This document shows, in pieces, positions 38,780 through 47,883 of a stretch of 64,000 nt of DNA; the first letter of the stretch is position 1; the number at the start of each line of letters is the position of its first letter. The notes under the pieces were generated by a model. The model made no database searches and had not been told where the DNA came from. It was given only the letters and a program-made list of their open reading frames with translations. The stretch comes from Archangium lipolyticum. GTDB lineage: Bacteria; Myxococcota; Myxococcia; Myxococcales; Myxococcaceae. Location: contig NZ_JANKBZ010000004.1 of the NCBI RefSeq assembly GCF_024623785.1, positions 496,001-560,000 of the forward strand. The letters are read 5' to 3'. The position numbers and the translations under genes were made by a program.

Positions 38780-39304
38780 CTAGGGGTGGCGCCGCCGGAA
38801 CTCCTCGCTCAGCCGGGCCAGGTAGCTCGCGGCCTCCGGGGTGCCCTCCGCGGGCGCCCAGGGTGCGAAGGACTTGTCATTGGCCGGTGCGTAGGGGCCG
38901 TTCTTCACCTCGTAGATGACAGTGTCCGGAGCGAGCGCCACGAGGCCATGGAAGATGCCCGGGGCGAGGTCCACGCCGAAGTGCTCGCCACCGGCCTCCA
39001 GCGCCAGGCAGTCGCGCACGCGGCCATCCTCCTCGAAGGTGAAGAAGGCGACCGCGCCCCGCAGCACCACCCAGGCCTCCGACTTCGGCGGCTCCAGGTG
39101 CCGGTGGGGCCGCACATAGCTGTCCGGTTGGATGACGTTGAGCATCCGGTGCAGCGTCTCGGCCTCGGCCTTGTGGAAGGGCAGGATGATGCGGCGGCGG
39201 GGGCTCGTCCGGGAGACCTCGGTAGCGTGCTCGACGAGAGCGCGGGAGAGGACCACCAGCTCACCCTCGGGTGCATCCAGGGCGCGTCGGGAAGAAGGGC
39301 TCAT
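38780..39304 (-). CDS. WbuC-family cupin metalloprotein
   Basis: 174 residues. A cupin with the WbuC-type block: RPHRHLEPPKSEAWVVLRGAVAFFTFEEDGRV, giving two His and a Glu as likely metal ligands, and a later His in GIFHGLVAL. WbuC proteins are often linked to surface polysaccharide genes, but none are here; in this cluster it may act on small aromatic or sugar substrates beside the DyP peroxidase. It lies 40 bases after the kinase gene and about 106 bases before the duplicated membrane protein gene, on the same strand. No strong ribosome binding site was seen at this ATG. Confidence 0.82.
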   Translation of the reverse strand: MSPSSRRALDAPEGELVVLSRALVEHATEVSRTSPRRRIILPFHKAEAETLHRMLNVIQPDSYVRPHRHLEPPKSEAWVVLRGAVAFFTFEEDGRVRDCLALEAGGEHFGVDLAPGIFHGLVALAPDTVIYEVKNGPYAPANDKSFAPWAPAEGTPEAASYLARLSEEFRRRHP

Positions 39305-39344
39305 GGCCCCGAGCGGAGCACAGGCGCTCCCCCCTGGCCACGTG

Positions 39345-42300
39345 TCACGGGTGCATCGGCTCCTCGCCGCGCGAGCCCATGTCCTGAAGCTGACGGCGCA
39401 GACTCGCCTGGGCCCGCTGCTCGTAGGCGAGCATCTCGTGCTCGCGGGCGAACTGGATGGCCTGGAGGAACTCCTCGCGGGCCTCCTCCTCGCGGCCGGC
39501 CCGCCGCAGCAGCTCGCCCCGGGCGCGGTGCAGCTCGGGCAGGTAGGAGTACTCCTCCGTCACCGCCGGCCACGTCAATGCCTCGTCCACCACGGCCAGT
39601 CCCTCCTCCACCTCTCCCAACCGCAGGTGGAGGATGGCCTGCATGCCCAGGTTGTGATGCATGCCGGCGAGGAGGCCTGACTGCTTCCACTGCTCCATCA
39701 CCTCGCGCATCAGCCGCAGTCCTTCCCGTGGCTGTCCCAGCTCGCCGAGGGCCCAGGCCTTCATCGCGGAGGGCCACAGGTACCACAGCAGGAAGCGGTG
39801 CTCGCGCGCGAGCGGGATGCACTGCTCCGCCAGCGCGAGGGTCGTCCGCGCGTCCCACCGCAACTGGGCGCCGAGCGAGCAGTACGTTAGCGCGAAGGCC
39901 GTCGTATGCGGGTGGCCGATGCGCCCGCACAGCTCCAGGGCCTCCCGCGAGAAGCGCTCGGCCTCTTCCCCCCGTCCCAACACGGAGAGGATGACGGAGC
40001 CATAGGCCAGCGCCGACGCGCGCGGGTCCACCCAGTGCTGGACGGCGAGGCGCCGGTGTTGTTCGAGATCGAAGTCCGAATACGCCAACGACTGCTCCAC
40101 GTGCTTCAGCGCCCAGGTCATCTCCCCCCAGGTGAAGAGGTCCGTGGCCATCATCCGGTGCCCCATGGCGAGCAGCTCCCGGTTGCCCTGGCGCTCGCCC
40201 AGGCCCACCAGCAGCTCGCCCACCTCGTGCGCCTCCCGCGTCTTGCCTCGCGCGAAGTAGTAGGCGAAGGCGCCCCAGAAGCTCAGCTCCAGGCGGGGTA
40301 GCTCGTCGGCCACCTGCAGGACGAGCTGCCTCACCCGCGTGTACGTGCTCTCCACCTCGGAAGAGCTGAAGCCCTGCACATACATCAGCGGAATGCCCAG
40401 GGCGATGAGCAGCTGCAGCTCCTCCGCCGTGAGCGTCTCGGCATCCGGCAGGGCCCGCAGCAGCTTCAGTGCCTGGGTGAGGTGGCTCACCGCCTCCTGG
40501 TTGGCCGAGCGCAGGCTGGCGCGCACGCCGGCGAGTCTCCAGTAACGGATGGCGGGCTTCACCTCCCCGGCCTCGGTGTAGTGGTGGGCCAGCAACTCGG
40601 GCCGTGTCTCCGCCACCTCGGGGAAGTGCTCCGCCAGGGCCCGGGCGATGCGCTGGTGGTACTGCCGCCGCGCGCTGCGGGGCAGGGACTGGTAGGCCGC
40701 CTCCTGGATGAGGGCATGGCGGAACTGGTAGCCGGGCTCGGCCTCCTCGTCCCGCGACTGGAACAGCCCCGCGGACAGCAGCCCCAGGAAGTCCCTGCGC
40801 AGCGCGGCCTCGCCCAGCCCCGTGAGGATGACGAGCAACGCGTGCGAGAAGCTCCGCCCCACCACCGCGCACAGCTGCGCGAGCTGCTTCTGCCGGCGCG
40901 GCAGCGAGTCCAGCCGGGCCAGCAGCAGCTCCTGCAACGTGACGGGGATGGACGCCGCCGCCCCGCCCTCCAACATCACGCGCGTCATCTCCTCCACGAA
41001 GAGGGGGATGCCGTCCGTGCGGGCCACCAGGTGCGCCACCACCTCGTCCGGCAGGCCCTGGCCCCGCGCCACCTCTTTCACCAGCCGCTCCGTGCACGCC
41101 GCCGGCAGCCGCTCCAGGGAGATGGACTGGAAGCCGGAGCGCTGCGCCCAGGGCGGGCGGAACTCGGGCCGGGCGCTGAGGACGAAGAGCAGGCGCGTCT
41201 TCTCCACGATGCCGAGCAGGAACGTCAGCAGTTGCAGCGAGGACGGGTCCGCCCAGTGCAGGTCCTCCACCACCACCAGCACCGGGCGCTCGCCCGCGTT
41301 GCGCACCAGCAACGAGGCCAGGGCGGCCAGCGTCTCGTCCTTCTGCCGCTGCGGGGTGAGACGCTGGTGCGGCGAGTCCTCGGCCACGGGCAGTGACACC
41401 AGCGAGGCCAGCAGGCGCACCTGCACCGGCCTCAGCCCGCGCTCCTCGAGGAGCCGCTCCACCGCGTGCAGGTTCTCCTCGGGCGTGCGCTCCGGGCGAA
41501 GCCACATCCGCTGTAGCATCTCGATGACGGGGTGGAAGGCGCTGGTGCTGAACTGGCTCCAGCATTGGAGCCGCAGGTGCATGGGCTTTTCATTCAGCAC
41601 CCGCTCGCGCAGCTCCTGGATGAGACGGGACTTGCCGATGCCGGCCTCGCCACTGACGAGCACGTAGCCGCCATGTCCCTCGCGGGCCCGGCCCCAGGCC
41701 TCGAGCAACGCCTCCAGCTCACGCTCGCGGCCCACCAGCGAGCTCAGCTTCCCATCCCGCTCGAGCGTGCGCTCGAAACGGATGACGGCCGCGCGCGAGC
41801 GCAGCACGCGCTGCACCCTCAGGGTGCGCCGCCCCTCGAAGGCCCGGTCCCCGAGCGGCTCGGTGTCGAAGGCACGCTGGACCAGGCTGTGTGTATTGGG
41901 CCCGACCACCACCTCGTCCATCCCGGCCTGCCGCGCCAGCCAGGCGGCGATGCGTGGGGCCTCGCCTTGAATGGTGGGCGTGTGCCCCCGCAGCTCCGGG
42001 AGGATGTCGTCCAGCACCACCATGTCCGTGTAGATGCCCACCTGCACCGCCAGCTCCGGGTTCGTCCCCGGCGGCAGCCTGGTGCGGAGCGCCTCCTGCA
42101 CGGCCTTGGGCAGATCCAACCCCGCGAGCACCGCGCACTCCGCGTCCCCCTCCTTCGCCACCGGATAGCCGAAGCAGGCCAGCAGCTCGTCCGCCATGCA
42201 CAGGGTGACGAAGCCGCCGTGGCTCTGGATGACCTCCGAGCCAGCGCGATGGAAGGTCGCCTCCAGCTCGCCGAAGTCCTCCGGATCCAACTCCTCGGCC

Positions 42301-43379
42301 AGCGCGGTGAGCCCCGCCACCCGGCAGGAGACCAGCGTCACCTGACGGCGCTGGGGTGCCACCAGCCGCCGCGACTCGCGTCCCGGGCGCAGCAGCTCCT
42401 CCAGCTCGCGCAGCTCGTCCCTCAGCTCCGCGGCGGAGAGAAGACGCTTCTCGGGATCCTTCGCCAGCGCCACGGACAGGAGCGACTCCAGCTCCCAGGA
42501 CACCTCCGGGTTGCGCTCGCGCGGTGACGGTACCGGCTCCGGCGAGAGCGCCTTCTCACGCATCTCCTCCACCATCAGGCCCGGGTAGGGCAGCTGTCCG
42601 GTGAGCAGCTCATACAGCATGATGCCGGCCGCCCAGACGTCCGTGCGAGCGTCCACCCGCTCGCCCAGCCACTGCTCCGGGGACATATAAGGAGGCGTGC
42701 CGGCCATGGGCAGGTGCATGGCGCTGCCCGGGGTGACGAGCCACGCCAGGCCGAAGTCGAGCAGCTTCACCGTGCCCTGCCGGGTGATGAAGACGTTGTT
42801 GGGCTTGAGGTCGCGGTGGATGATGTGGTGCTCGTGAGCGTGCGCCAGCCCGGCCGCCACGTCGCGCATGATCTCCAGGGTGCGGCGTAGGGGAGGCCTC
42901 CGTTCCCGCATCAGCAGGTCCGAGAGCGACTCACCATCCAGACATTCCATGACGAGGAAGGGGACGGTGGGCTCGCCAGGTCCCCCCTTCCACTCGGACA
43001 CGTCGAAGATGCGGACGATGTTCTCGTGGTCGAGCTGCGCGATGGCCCGGGCCTCCCTCAAGCCCATGCCGGCGAGCTCCTCGCGAGGAAAAAGGAACTT
43101 GAGGGCCACCACGCGCTGCAGCTCGTCGTCGCGGGCACGGAGCACCTGGCCCATGGCGCCCTCGCCCAGCGCCTCGATGATTTCGAAGCGGCGGCCGTCC
43201 GCGCCCCCCAGCCGATCCCCGGGGAGCAGCCGGCGGAACGTCGACGCCGGGCCATAGCTGGCCACCTCCATCAGGAATGAATCGCCGAAGTCGGACGCCA
43301 CACCGTCCGCCTCGGGCTCCACTTCATCCCAATGGGGATGCGCCGACCTCTGGCCGTCCTGATCGCCGGTCTGTCCCAT
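39345..43379 (-). CDS. Ser/Thr kinase-pseudocyclase-AAA ATPase-TPR protein (paralogue 2)
   Basis: 1344 residues, alignable nearly end to end with the 31.6-kb kinase. Kinase about 65-330 ([34 protein letters not shown]). Cyclase-like domain begins [22 protein letters not shown], again with Arg at the first metal-Asp position, and keeps [13 protein letters not shown], where the Gly-Asp pair is now Ala-Asp. Walker A is [23 protein letters not shown] follows. TPR helices make up the C-terminus. GGGGGAG precedes the ATG at 43377-43379; the ORF extends 64 codons further but these are not supported. It heads the minus-strand DyP cluster and diverges from a response regulator gene. Confidence 0.9.
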   Translation of the reverse strand: MGQTGDQDGQRSAHPHWDEVEPEADGVASDFGDSFLMEVASYGPASTFRRLLPGDRLGGADGRRFEIIEALGEGAMGQVLRARDDELQRVVALKFLFPREELAGMGLREARAIAQLDHENIVRIFDVSEWKGGPGEPTVPFLVMECLDGESLSDLLMRERRPPLRRTLEIMRDVAAGLAHAHEHHIIHRDLKPNNVFITRQGTVKLLDFGLAWLVTPGSAMHLPMAGTPPYMSPEQWLGERVDARTDVWAAGIMLYELLTGQLPYPGLMVEEMREKALSPEPVPSPRERNPEVSWELESLLSVALAKDPEKRLLSAAELRDELRELEELLRPGRESRRLVAPQRRQVTLVSCRVAGLTALAEELDPEDFGELEATFHRAGSEVIQSHGGFVTLCMADELLACFGYPVAKEGDAECAVLAGLDLPKAVQEALRTRLPPGTNPELAVQVGIYTDMVVLDDILPELRGHTPTIQGEAPRIAAWLARQAGMDEVVVGPNTHSLVQRAFDTEPLGDRAFEGRRTLRVQRVLRSRAAVIRFERTLERDGKLSSLVGRERELEALLEAWGRAREGHGGYVLVSGEAGIGKSRLIQELRERVLNEKPMHLRLQCWSQFSTSAFHPVIEMLQRMWLRPERTPEENLHAVERLLEERGLRPVQVRLLASLVSLPVAEDSPHQRLTPQRQKDETLAALASLLVRNAGERPVLVVVEDLHWADPSSLQLLTFLLGIVEKTRLLFVLSARPEFRPPWAQRSGFQSISLERLPAACTERLVKEVARGQGLPDEVVAHLVARTDGIPLFVEEMTRVMLEGGAAASIPVTLQELLLARLDSLPRRQKQLAQLCAVVGRSFSHALLVILTGLGEAALRRDFLGLLSAGLFQSRDEEAEPGYQFRHALIQEAAYQSLPRSARRQYHQRIARALAEHFPEVAETRPELLAHHYTEAGEVKPAIRYWRLAGVRASLRSANQEAVSHLTQALKLLRALPDAETLTAEELQLLIALGIPLMYVQGFSSSEVESTYTRVRQLVLQVADELPRLELSFWGAFAYYFARGKTREAHEVGELLVGLGERQGNRELLAMGHRMMATDLFTWGEMTWALKHVEQSLAYSDFDLEQHRRLAVQHWVDPRASALAYGSVILSVLGRGEEAERFSREALELCGRIGHPHTTAFALTYCSLGAQLRWDARTTLALAEQCIPLAREHRFLLWYLWPSAMKAWALGELGQPREGLRLMREVMEQWKQSGLLAGMHHNLGMQAILHLRLGEVEEGLAVVDEALTWPAVTEEYSYLPELHRARGELLRRAGREEEAREEFLQAIQFAREHEMLAYEQRAQASLRRQLQDMGSRGEEPMHP

Positions 43380-43692
43380 GGCACTCCCCCCGCCCCTCCA
43401 CCAGAAGCTAGGGGTGCACGAGGAGCCGAGCAACGCATCCGTCCGACAGGGTGGGGGCAGCGTCTTATTTCGTTCGCGGCGGGCCACCTCGCGCGCTCGC
43501 GGGCGCGTCCACCAGCAAGGCGAGCGGGCCCTGGTGACGCGACCATGGCCATCTCGTGCAACGCGCACCAAATCTCACACATCACACCAGTGAGTCGTGG
43601 ACTCCACCGTAATAAGAGGCGGGGAACGGAGCTCCCAACTGGCGAGGCCCATCCCGCTTTCACACCGTCCACAGAAAGGAGCAGGTGAAGTC
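43380..43692. other. Divergent intergenic region between kinase and response regulator genes
   Basis: 313 bases holding the promoters for the minus-strand kinase/DyP cluster and the plus-strand response regulator. AT-richer patches at 43466-43475 (TCTTATTTCG) and 43555-43615 (CACCAAATCTCACACATCACAC, then GTAATAAG) are the likely promoter areas. No sigma54 element, terminator or small gene was seen. Confidence 0.45.
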
Positions 43693-44148
43693 ATGAGTAC
43701 CATTCTTCTTGTCGATGATGAGCCGGAGCTCCTCGACCTCTACACGGAAGTTCTGGAGCTGATGGACCACCGCGTCCTTCGTGCACATGATGGACGGGAG
43801 GCCCTGGAGATCGCCCACGAGCGGCGGCCGGACCTCGTGGTGACGGACTGGCAGATGCCGCGGATGAGCGGGGTCGAGCTGTGCCGGCGCCTCGTGCAGG
43901 ACGAAGAGCTGCATGACGTTCCCATCATCATGCACAGCTCGGCGACGGACCCGCATGCGCCGGGCGTCCGGGCCTTCCTCTCCAAGTGCTCGGAGCTGAC
44001 CGAGTTTGAAGAGGTGGTGAACAGGACCCTGACGGACTCGTGCGCGAGTCAGCAGGGTCCGCCCTCCCGGCACATCACCCTGGAGGACCTCTCGCGGGTG
44101 GCTCGGACGACCTGGGAGACCGATAGCGGGTGTGCGACGGTCCACTGA
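43693..44148 (+). CDS. Single-domain response regulator
   Basis: 151 residues, a receiver domain without an output domain (CheY/SpoIIR-like arrangement). Phosphorylation site and pocket are intact: acidic pair in LLVDDEPEL, phospho-Asp in LVVTDWQMP, Ser in IIMHSSATD (the Thr/Ser position) and Lys in AFLSKCSEL. The C-terminal 30 residues are extra and unstructured. AAAGGAGCAGG precedes the ATG at 43693, which overrules a longer upstream frame. The MHYT histidine kinase 0.8 kb downstream is a candidate partner. A strong terminator follows at 44165-44206. Confidence 0.9.
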   Translation: MSTILLVDDEPELLDLYTEVLELMDHRVLRAHDGREALEIAHERRPDLVVTDWQMPRMSGVELCRRLVQDEELHDVPIIMHSSATDPHAPGVRAFLSKCSELTEFEEVVNRTLTDSCASQQGPPSRHITLEDLSRVARTTWETDSGCATVH

Positions 44149-44164
44149 GGTCCCTTCATCAGAG

Positions 44165-44206
44165 AGCAAGCGGGCCGGAAGATTCATTTTCCGGCCCGCG
44201 TGCTTT
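44165..44206 (+). terminator. Rho-independent terminator after the response regulator gene
   Basis: An 11-bp perfect stem (GCGGGCCGGAA at 44170-44180 with TTCCGGCCCGC at 44189-44199), extended by AGCA/TGCT, and ending in a TTTT run. It lies 17 bases after the stop and 37 bases before the ECF sigma gene. Confidence 0.88.
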
Positions 44207-44243
44207 TCGAATCGAGCCTCCTCTACCGGTGCGGGAGGTTTTC

Positions 44244-44801
44244 ATGCAACGGACTCTCGCTGGGGATGACCAGCACTTCCAATCCCTCATCGGCCCGCAT
44301 CAGCCACTCCTGCTCGGACTCGCACGCAAGTTGTGCCGCAATGGTGGCGCCGCGGATCCGGAGGATCTCGTCCAGGACACGCTGGAGCGCGCACTGCTCC
44401 ACCTCGACCAGCTCCGCGAGTGGAGTGACAGCACGCGCCGCGCGTGGTTGTGCACCACGTTGCAGCGGAGATTCCTCGACCAATGCCGCCGCCAGCGCAC
44501 CGAGAGCACCGAGGGCCCGAACCTGGAGCGCGTGGGCGCCCCGGTGCTCGTGCGCGAGCCCCGCGCGTGGCACACCTGGGAGCAGGTCTCCGACGAGGAG
44601 CTGCGGTGGGCCATCACGCGCCTGCGCCCTCCTCTGCGCACCGCCTTCGAGCTGCACCTCGCGGGGCTGCGCTACAAGGCCATCGCCGGGCAGCTCGGCA
44701 CCTCGACGGGAACCGTGGGGTTCTGGCTGCACCAGGCGCGGCGCGAGCTGAGGGCCCTGCTGCGCCCCATCGCCACCGCGCACGCCGAATCCCCGAGCTA
44801 G
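44244..44801 (+). CDS. ECF-type sigma-70 family sigma factor
   Basis: 185 residues. Region 2 appears as GGAADPEDLVQDTLERALLHLDQLREW and region 4 as LRPPLRTAFELHLAGLRYKAIAGQLGTSTGTVGFWLHQARREL, the latter with a clear helix-turn-helix. GGGAGG precedes the ATG at 44244. No anti-sigma factor gene is adjacent, so control may come from the neighbouring two-component proteins or from its own C-terminal tail. It lies between a response regulator and an MHYT histidine kinase, separated from the first by a strong terminator. Confidence 0.88.
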   Translation: MQRTLAGDDQHFQSLIGPHQPLLLGLARKLCRNGGAADPEDLVQDTLERALLHLDQLREWSDSTRRAWLCTTLQRRFLDQCRRQRTESTEGPNLERVGAPVLVREPRAWHTWEQVSDEELRWAITRLRPPLRTAFELHLAGLRYKAIAGQLGTSTGTVGFWLHQARRELRALLRPIATAHAESPS

Positions 44802-44918
44802 GCGAGCGGCCAGCCGTGTATCGGACGGCTTGCGTTTCTGGAGCACCGTCCCAGACAGGGGGACATGGAGTAGCGGGCGTTCACGGTTTGTAGAAACACC
44901 GTGCACTTGGGTTCCGAG

Positions 44919-46937
44919 ATGGTCGCGGGAAATCTGCTCGGGTGCCTTCGGTGCGCCGGGGAGCACATCGAAGGAGCCCATCACCCGGGCCTCGTGCTGC
45001 TCTCCATCCTGATCGCCGTGGCGGCGTCCTATACGGCCCTGGACCTGGCGGGCCGGGTGGCGGGGACGTCCGGAATGGCGCGGCGGATCATCCTGGGCAG
45101 CGGCGCGGCGATGATGGGCGTGGGCATCTGGTCCATGCACTTCGTGGGAATGCTGGCCTTCCGCATGCCCATGCGGACGAGCTACGGGCCCGGGCTCACG
45201 GCGCTCTCCATGGGGGTGGCCATCCTCGGGGCCTGGGCGGCCCTGTTCGTGGTCAGCCGCAGCCTCGTCACGCCGGAGCGGCTGGTGATGGGGGGCGTCT
45301 TCATGGGGCTGGCCATCTGCGCCATGCATTACATCGGCATGGCCGCCATGCGCATGGAGGCGACGCTCCAGTACGAACCGCTGCTGTTCGTGCTCTCGGT
45401 GCTCATCGCCATCGCCGCGTCGGTGGCCGCGCTGTGGCTGGCCCTGCGGTTCCAGCGGGAGCAGCGCGCCTGGACCTGGCCGAAGCTGGTCAGCGCCCTG
45501 CTCATGGGCATGGCCATCTCCGGCATGCACTACACGGGAATGGCGGCGGCCCGCTTCACCCCCACGCCCATGCCAGCCGGGTACATCGCCAGCGGCTTCG
45601 AGATTGGCGGGCTGGGCGCGGCGGCCATCGGCGTGGCCACGCTGGGCGGACTGGCGCTCACCCTGATCGGCTCGCTGGTGAACCTCGAGCAGCGGCGAGC
45701 CCAGCGCACCTTGACGCTGCTCGCGGACACCAGCGCCCTGCTGGGACGCAGCCTGGACATCCCCACCATCGCGGAGCTGATGGCGGGCCAGGTGGCGCCG
45801 GAGGTGGGCGACGGGTGCCTGGTGGACCTGTTCGAGGAGGACGGCGTCTCGCTGCGCCGCATGGCGGTGCGCTACCCGAGTCACCGCGAGCGGGAAGAGC
45901 GCTACCGGTGCACCCGCTACGTCCTCGATGAGCACTCGGAGTCACCGCTGCAGAAGGTGCTGCGCACCGGGCAGTCCGAGCTGTTCTCGCCCCTGCCGCG
46001 CGGCGTGCTGGAGCGGCTGGCCAGCGGGCCCGAGAATCTCACGCTGCCGAGGGACGCGGGGGCGCGGGCGCTGCTCATCGTGCCGCTGATGCACCGTGAA
46101 CGGGTGCTGGGCGCCATCACCGTCTTCACACGGGAGCACCCGCTGGCGGATCCGGAGCTCGCGCTGGTGCACGAGCTGGGGCGGCGCGCGGGCAGCGCGG
46201 TGGAGAACGCCCGGCTCTACCACGAGGCGCAGGAGGCCATCCGCGTGCGCGACGAGTTCCTCTCCATCGCCTCGCACGAGCTGAACACGCCGCTCACGCC
46301 GCTGTTGATGAACCTGCAGCGGCTGCAGCGCACGGTGGCCGGTGGCGAGGGCACACAGGCGCTGTCCGACGAGCAGTTGCAGCGGATGGTGGGCGTGGCG
46401 CAGCGCCAGACGAAGCGGCTGGCGCGGCTGGTGAGTGAGCTGCTGGACATCTCGCGCATCCGCCTGGGGCGGCTGGAGCTGAGCCGGGAGGAGCTGGACC
46501 TGGGGCAGGTGGTGCGCGGCGTGGTGGAGGGGCTCGGCGAGGAGCTGGTGTGGACCGGGACGAAGCCCACGCTGCACGTGGAGGGTCCGGTGGTGGGGCA
46601 GTGGGACAGGGCCCGCCTGGAGCAGGTGGTGGGCAACCTGCTGGCCAACGCCGCGCGGTACGGACAGGGCAAGCCGGTGGACGTGACGGTGCGCGGATAC
46701 GAGGGCGAGGTCTGTCTGGTGGTGAAGGATCGGGGCATCGGCATCGCGCCCGAGGCGCGCAAGCGCATCTTCGAGCGCTTCGAGCGCGCGTCCTCGCACA
46801 ACTTCGGTGGGCTGGGGCTGGGCCTCTACATCGTGCGGCAGATCGTCGAGGCCCACGGCGGCACCATCGGGGTGGAGAGCGAGCTGGGGGTGGGCTCCAC
46901 CTTCACCGTGAAGCTTCCCCGGCGGCAGACACACTGA
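44919..46937 (+). CDS. MHYT-domain sensor histidine kinase with GAF domain
   Basis: 672 residues from the ATG at 44919 (a GTG at 44901 is also possible; neither has a strong ribosome binding site). An N-terminal seven-helix MHYT sensor shows three motif copies: SMHFVGMLAF, AMHYIGMAAM and GMHYTGMAAA, thought to bind copper and sense a diatomic gas or redox state. A GAF domain follows (about 280-430), then the H-box (SIASHELNTPLTPLL), N-box (QVVGNLLANAARYG), G1 (VKDRGIGIAPE), F-box and G2 (GGLGLGLYIVRQI). The response regulator upstream is a plausible partner. The location next to the DyP cluster suggests redox sensing, but this is inference. Confidence 0.9.
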   Translation: MVAGNLLGCLRCAGEHIEGAHHPGLVLLSILIAVAASYTALDLAGRVAGTSGMARRIILGSGAAMMGVGIWSMHFVGMLAFRMPMRTSYGPGLTALSMGVAILGAWAALFVVSRSLVTPERLVMGGVFMGLAICAMHYIGMAAMRMEATLQYEPLLFVLSVLIAIAASVAALWLALRFQREQRAWTWPKLVSALLMGMAISGMHYTGMAAARFTPTPMPAGYIASGFEIGGLGAAAIGVATLGGLALTLIGSLVNLEQRRAQRTLTLLADTSALLGRSLDIPTIAELMAGQVAPEVGDGCLVDLFEEDGVSLRRMAVRYPSHREREERYRCTRYVLDEHSESPLQKVLRTGQSELFSPLPRGVLERLASGPENLTLPRDAGARALLIVPLMHRERVLGAITVFTREHPLADPELALVHELGRRAGSAVENARLYHEAQEAIRVRDEFLSIASHELNTPLTPLLMNLQRLQRTVAGGEGTQALSDEQLQRMVGVAQRQTKRLARLVSELLDISRIRLGRLELSREELDLGQVVRGVVEGLGEELVWTGTKPTLHVEGPVVGQWDRARLEQVVGNLLANAARYGQGKPVDVTVRGYEGEVCLVVKDRGIGIAPEARKRIFERFERASSHNFGGLGLGLYIVRQIVEAHGGTIGVESELGVGSTFTVKLPRRQTH

Positions 46938-47139
46938 CACCCGGCATCACGCTCGGCCGCACGTGGATCCGCTCCCAGCGGATTCGCGGGCGCGCGGGTG
47001 TCCAGCCGAGAAAGTCCGGGAAGGAGCTACAGGCCCTCCCAGCCTCCCACCAGGCAGGGGACCGAGGTTGCCGAGCCGTCACACGGAGCATGCGTAGTTT
47101 CACCCCCGCACCACAAACGCAGCAAGGAGGGGTTGAACC

Positions 47140-47700
47140 ATGCCCACACCGACTCTCACGACCAGCGCCTACGTTCTCCACAACCTCGGTCTCGCCTCGG
47201 GCTTCGGCGGCTCGCTCTTCGGCCGCATCGCCCTCAACCCGTCGGCCAGGCTCATTTCCGACAAGCAGGACCGGGCGAAGATCGTCAACGCGGCGTGGAA
47301 CGGCTACAACATCGTCAACGCCATCGGGCTGGGGACGTCCGCCCTCACCTGGTTCTTTGGTCGCTCCAAGGTGAGCGGCCGGAGCATCTCGCCGACGGCG
47401 CGCAAGCTGGTCATCGCCAAGGACTTCCTCATGGGCGCCACGCTGGTCAGCGGCCTCGTCAACCTCATCGGTGGCGGCTTCCTGGCCAAGCGCTCCCTGC
47501 AGGAGGGCATCCCCATGGAGTCCGGCAGCAAGGCCTCGGAAGAGGCCCCGCAGGACGTGAAGAGCGCCACCAAGCTCGTCAACTGGCTGGGTGTCTTCAG
47601 CCTCGCCACCATGGCCGGCCTGATCGGCGTGTCCACGTGGCTCGACAACGAGGCCCAGACCAGCTCCAAGTGGAGGCTGGTGGCCAACATCCTGCCGTGA
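47140..47700 (+). CDS. Four-helix membrane protein of unknown function
   Basis: 186 residues with four hydrophobic segments (about 13-33, 50-75, 88-113 and 145-168). The first loop (ALNPSARLISDKQDRAKI) and the third loop (EGIPMESGSKASEEAPQDV) are charged. No family recognised. A strong ribosome binding site (CAAGGAGGGG) supports it. It stands alone after the MHYT kinase gene, about 200 bases away, and is followed by a hairpin at 47772-47807. Confidence 0.75.
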   Translation: MPTPTLTTSAYVLHNLGLASGFGGSLFGRIALNPSARLISDKQDRAKIVNAAWNGYNIVNAIGLGTSALTWFFGRSKVSGRSISPTARKLVIAKDFLMGATLVSGLVNLIGGGFLAKRSLQEGIPMESGSKASEEAPQDVKSATKLVNWLGVFSLATMAGLIGVSTWLDNEAQTSSKWRLVANILP

Positions 47701-47771
47701 CCGCTGGCACCTGAAGCCACGCACTCCCCGGCCTCCGCGCGCGCTCGCGAGCGGGGGCCGTGGTGTCTGGA

Positions 47772-47807
47772 CGCTCGCCCGTCCCACCCGAAAGGACGGG
47801 GTGAGCG
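47772..47807 (+). terminator. Hairpin, possible terminator after the membrane protein gene
   Basis: An inverted repeat with arms CGCTC-g-CCCGTCC and GGACGGG-gt-GAGCG around loop CACCCGAAA. It lies about 70 bases after the stop and lacks a T-run, so it is either a weak terminator or a structured element. Confidence 0.4.
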
Positions 47808-47883
47808 CCCGGTATTGAACGGTGTGCCCTCTACCCGTTGGCCCGGGAGGTGCACACCCTTACGCGCCAACGGAGGGGATGGA

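Noticed and set aside
31620-43379. TOMM (thiazole/oxazole peptide) biosynthetic cluster
   Set aside because: The kinase/cyclase fusion architecture suggests it, but no YcaO-type cyclodehydratase, dehydrogenase or precursor peptide is present near the kinases.
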